From positions 1-7,595 of the forward strand of contig JACROQ010000067.1 of assembly GCA_016214375.1 (NCBI GenBank): a stretch of 7,595 nt of DNA. The letters run 5' to 3'. Under the pieces are notes generated by a model that was given only the letters and a program-made list of their open reading frames with translations, was not told where the DNA came from and made no database searches. Made by a program: the position numbers and the translations under genes. Source of the stretch: Nitrospirota bacterium (GTDB taxonomy: Bacteria; Nitrospirota; 9FT-COMBO-42-15; HDB-SIOI813). This document shows positions 6,914 to 7,595 of the stretch, in pieces. Position 1 is the first letter of the stretch. Every line of letters starts with the position of its first letter.

Positions 6914-7595
6914 TCTTAGCCCCCTTCATCCTTACCCGTTTCTCCACACGTAATCTTACCTGCTCTCTGACAGTCGTATCTCCTATCTTCCGAAGCTCTT
7001 CCATGGCATCCTCGTCCCAACCCATTTTCTCATCTTCAGAGGAACTGCCATGGGGACACTTCCCCGCTCCTGCAGACCCCATCGCACCCTGGGGCATGAA
7101 CTTCCCCATGGCCTCATCAATCAGTGACGAGCTGATCACCGTATGCCCCTTCTCCTGGGCATATTTCAGTATGGCCATCCTGGCCATATTCTTTACAAAT
7201 CCAGGCACCCTCTCCATCCGTTTCTCAGCCTCTTTTGTCCACGACACGGTCTGCTCTGCCACAAGCTCTACAGGGGGGACAAAGGTGCGGGATGTCAGAA
7301 GGACGTGGCACGGGGCAAGCCTCAAAAGCTTTTCACCATTGCTCCCGATATCCAGACCATCATCTTTATGGATACCCACCTTTCCCAGGATCAGGAGGTC
7401 CGGGTCCGCCTTACGAATCTCTCCCAGGATCGCGTCATAAGGTTTCCCTGCAAGGAGCGTCGTCTTAACCTCAATGCCTTTCTCTTTTGCAATGCTCTTT
7501 GCGACCTCTAAATGGGCCTTATATATCTTGGCCAACCCATCGTCAATAATCTCTTCATGGAGCTGCTCCTGTTGCTTGAACCGGAAGACCTTGCC
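6885..7595 (-). CDS. Universal stress protein fused to two PCP_red-like domains (5' end missing)
   Basis: The reading frame is open to the right edge, so the N-terminus lies outside the window; 236 residues are visible. A TTG codon at 7535 is in frame, but 20 open codons precede it, so it need not be the start. The visible part begins inside a UspA domain. It ends with the G-x2-G-x9-G-S-N signature (LGKVG, then IGSN, about 7385-7337) followed by LAPCHVLL, the usual last strand, so the ATP-binding motif of ATP-type stress proteins is intact. A first PCP_red-like module follows at about 7095-7244 with W-x3-A-x7-P-x-F-x-K and a Gly 17 residues after the Phe. A second, decayed module starts at the Trp codon at 7019 and has lost the Pro and Phe. 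A Gly/Ser/Cys/His linker lies between them. The stop TAA at 6887-6885 lies 29 nt inside the radical SAM gene, so the two are probably translationally coupled. The biological role is unknown; sensing or scaffolding for tetrapyrrole synthesis is inferred from the fusion and neighbours. Confidence 0.85.
   Translation of the reverse strand, partial: GKVFRFKQQEQLHEEIIDDGLAKIYKAHLEVAKSIAKEKGIEVKTTLLAGKPYDAILGEIRKADPDLLILGKVGIHKDDGLDIGSNGEKLLRLAPCHVLLTSRTFVPPVELVAEQTVSWTKEAEKRMERVPGFVKNMARMAILKYAQEKGHTVISSSLIDEAMGKFMPQGAMGSAGAGKCPHGSSSEDEKMGWDEDAMEELRKIGDTTVREQVRLRVEKRVRMKGAKSVRREDVIT
6920..6926 (-). promoter_or_regulatory. Ribosome binding site for the GTG start of the radical SAM gene
   Basis: AAGGGGG on the minus strand, six bases before the GTG at 6913, inside the end of the stress-protein gene. 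It supports this start, since the next in-frame Met (31) lies beyond the Fe-S cysteines. Confidence 0.6.

Noticed and set aside
6868..7440. Plus-strand open frame of 190 codons
   Set aside because: It runs antisense to the stress-protein gene and the start of the radical SAM gene, both with firm motifs; its translation is Ser/Pro-rich low-information sequence.

Overview
All the genes I can support lie on the minus strand and read from the right edge towards the left. In transcription order they are: (1) a universal stress protein domain fused to PCP_red-like domains, cut by the right edge; (2) a radical SAM/SPASM enzyme of the haem or haem d1 (NirJ/AhbC/AhbD) type carrying four more PCP_red-like domains; (3) a HemY-type protoporphyrinogen/coproporphyrinogen oxidase; (4) a very long NHL-repeat lipoprotein split in two by a one-base frameshift. 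Genes 1 and 2 overlap by 29 nt and genes 3 and 4 are 24 nt apart, so this looks like one operon. Only the 175 bp between genes 2 and 3 is sizeable, and it is filled by a repeat element.

No marker gene fixes the organism. The radical SAM and flavin tetrapyrrole enzymes, the NHL lipoprotein style (repeated ADTGNHxIRK-type motifs), mid-range base composition and several kinds of dispersed palindromic repeat recall anaerobic or microaerophilic groups such as Desulfobacterota, Nitrospirota or anammox Planctomycetota. This is inference from style, not proof.

Region by region: 1-83 is a dispersed intergenic repeat with a hairpin. 89-3174 is the NHL lipoprotein, about 17 repeat units, with the frame broken near 922-925. 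3199-4587 is hemY. 4588-4762 is an interspersed repeat flanked by a 19-bp near-perfect direct repeat that duplicates the start of hemY. 4763-6913 is the radical SAM gene, with a 48-bp palindromic repeat inserted in frame near its N-terminus and a simple-sequence repeat in a linker. 6885-7595 is the stress-protein gene.

The first three genes plausibly work together on tetrapyrroles: a radical SAM enzyme that would remove or oxidise a side chain, an oxidase that aromatises the porphyrin ring, and six PCP_red-like modules over two proteins. The PCP_red module is named after the C-terminus of the light-independent protochlorophyllide reductase B subunit, so tetrapyrrole binding or protein docking is a reasonable but untested role. 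The most unusual feature is this multiplication of PCP_red modules in a setting with no visible photosynthesis genes, joined to an ATP-type universal stress domain. A second theme is how often repeat elements have entered this operon without destroying its coding frames.
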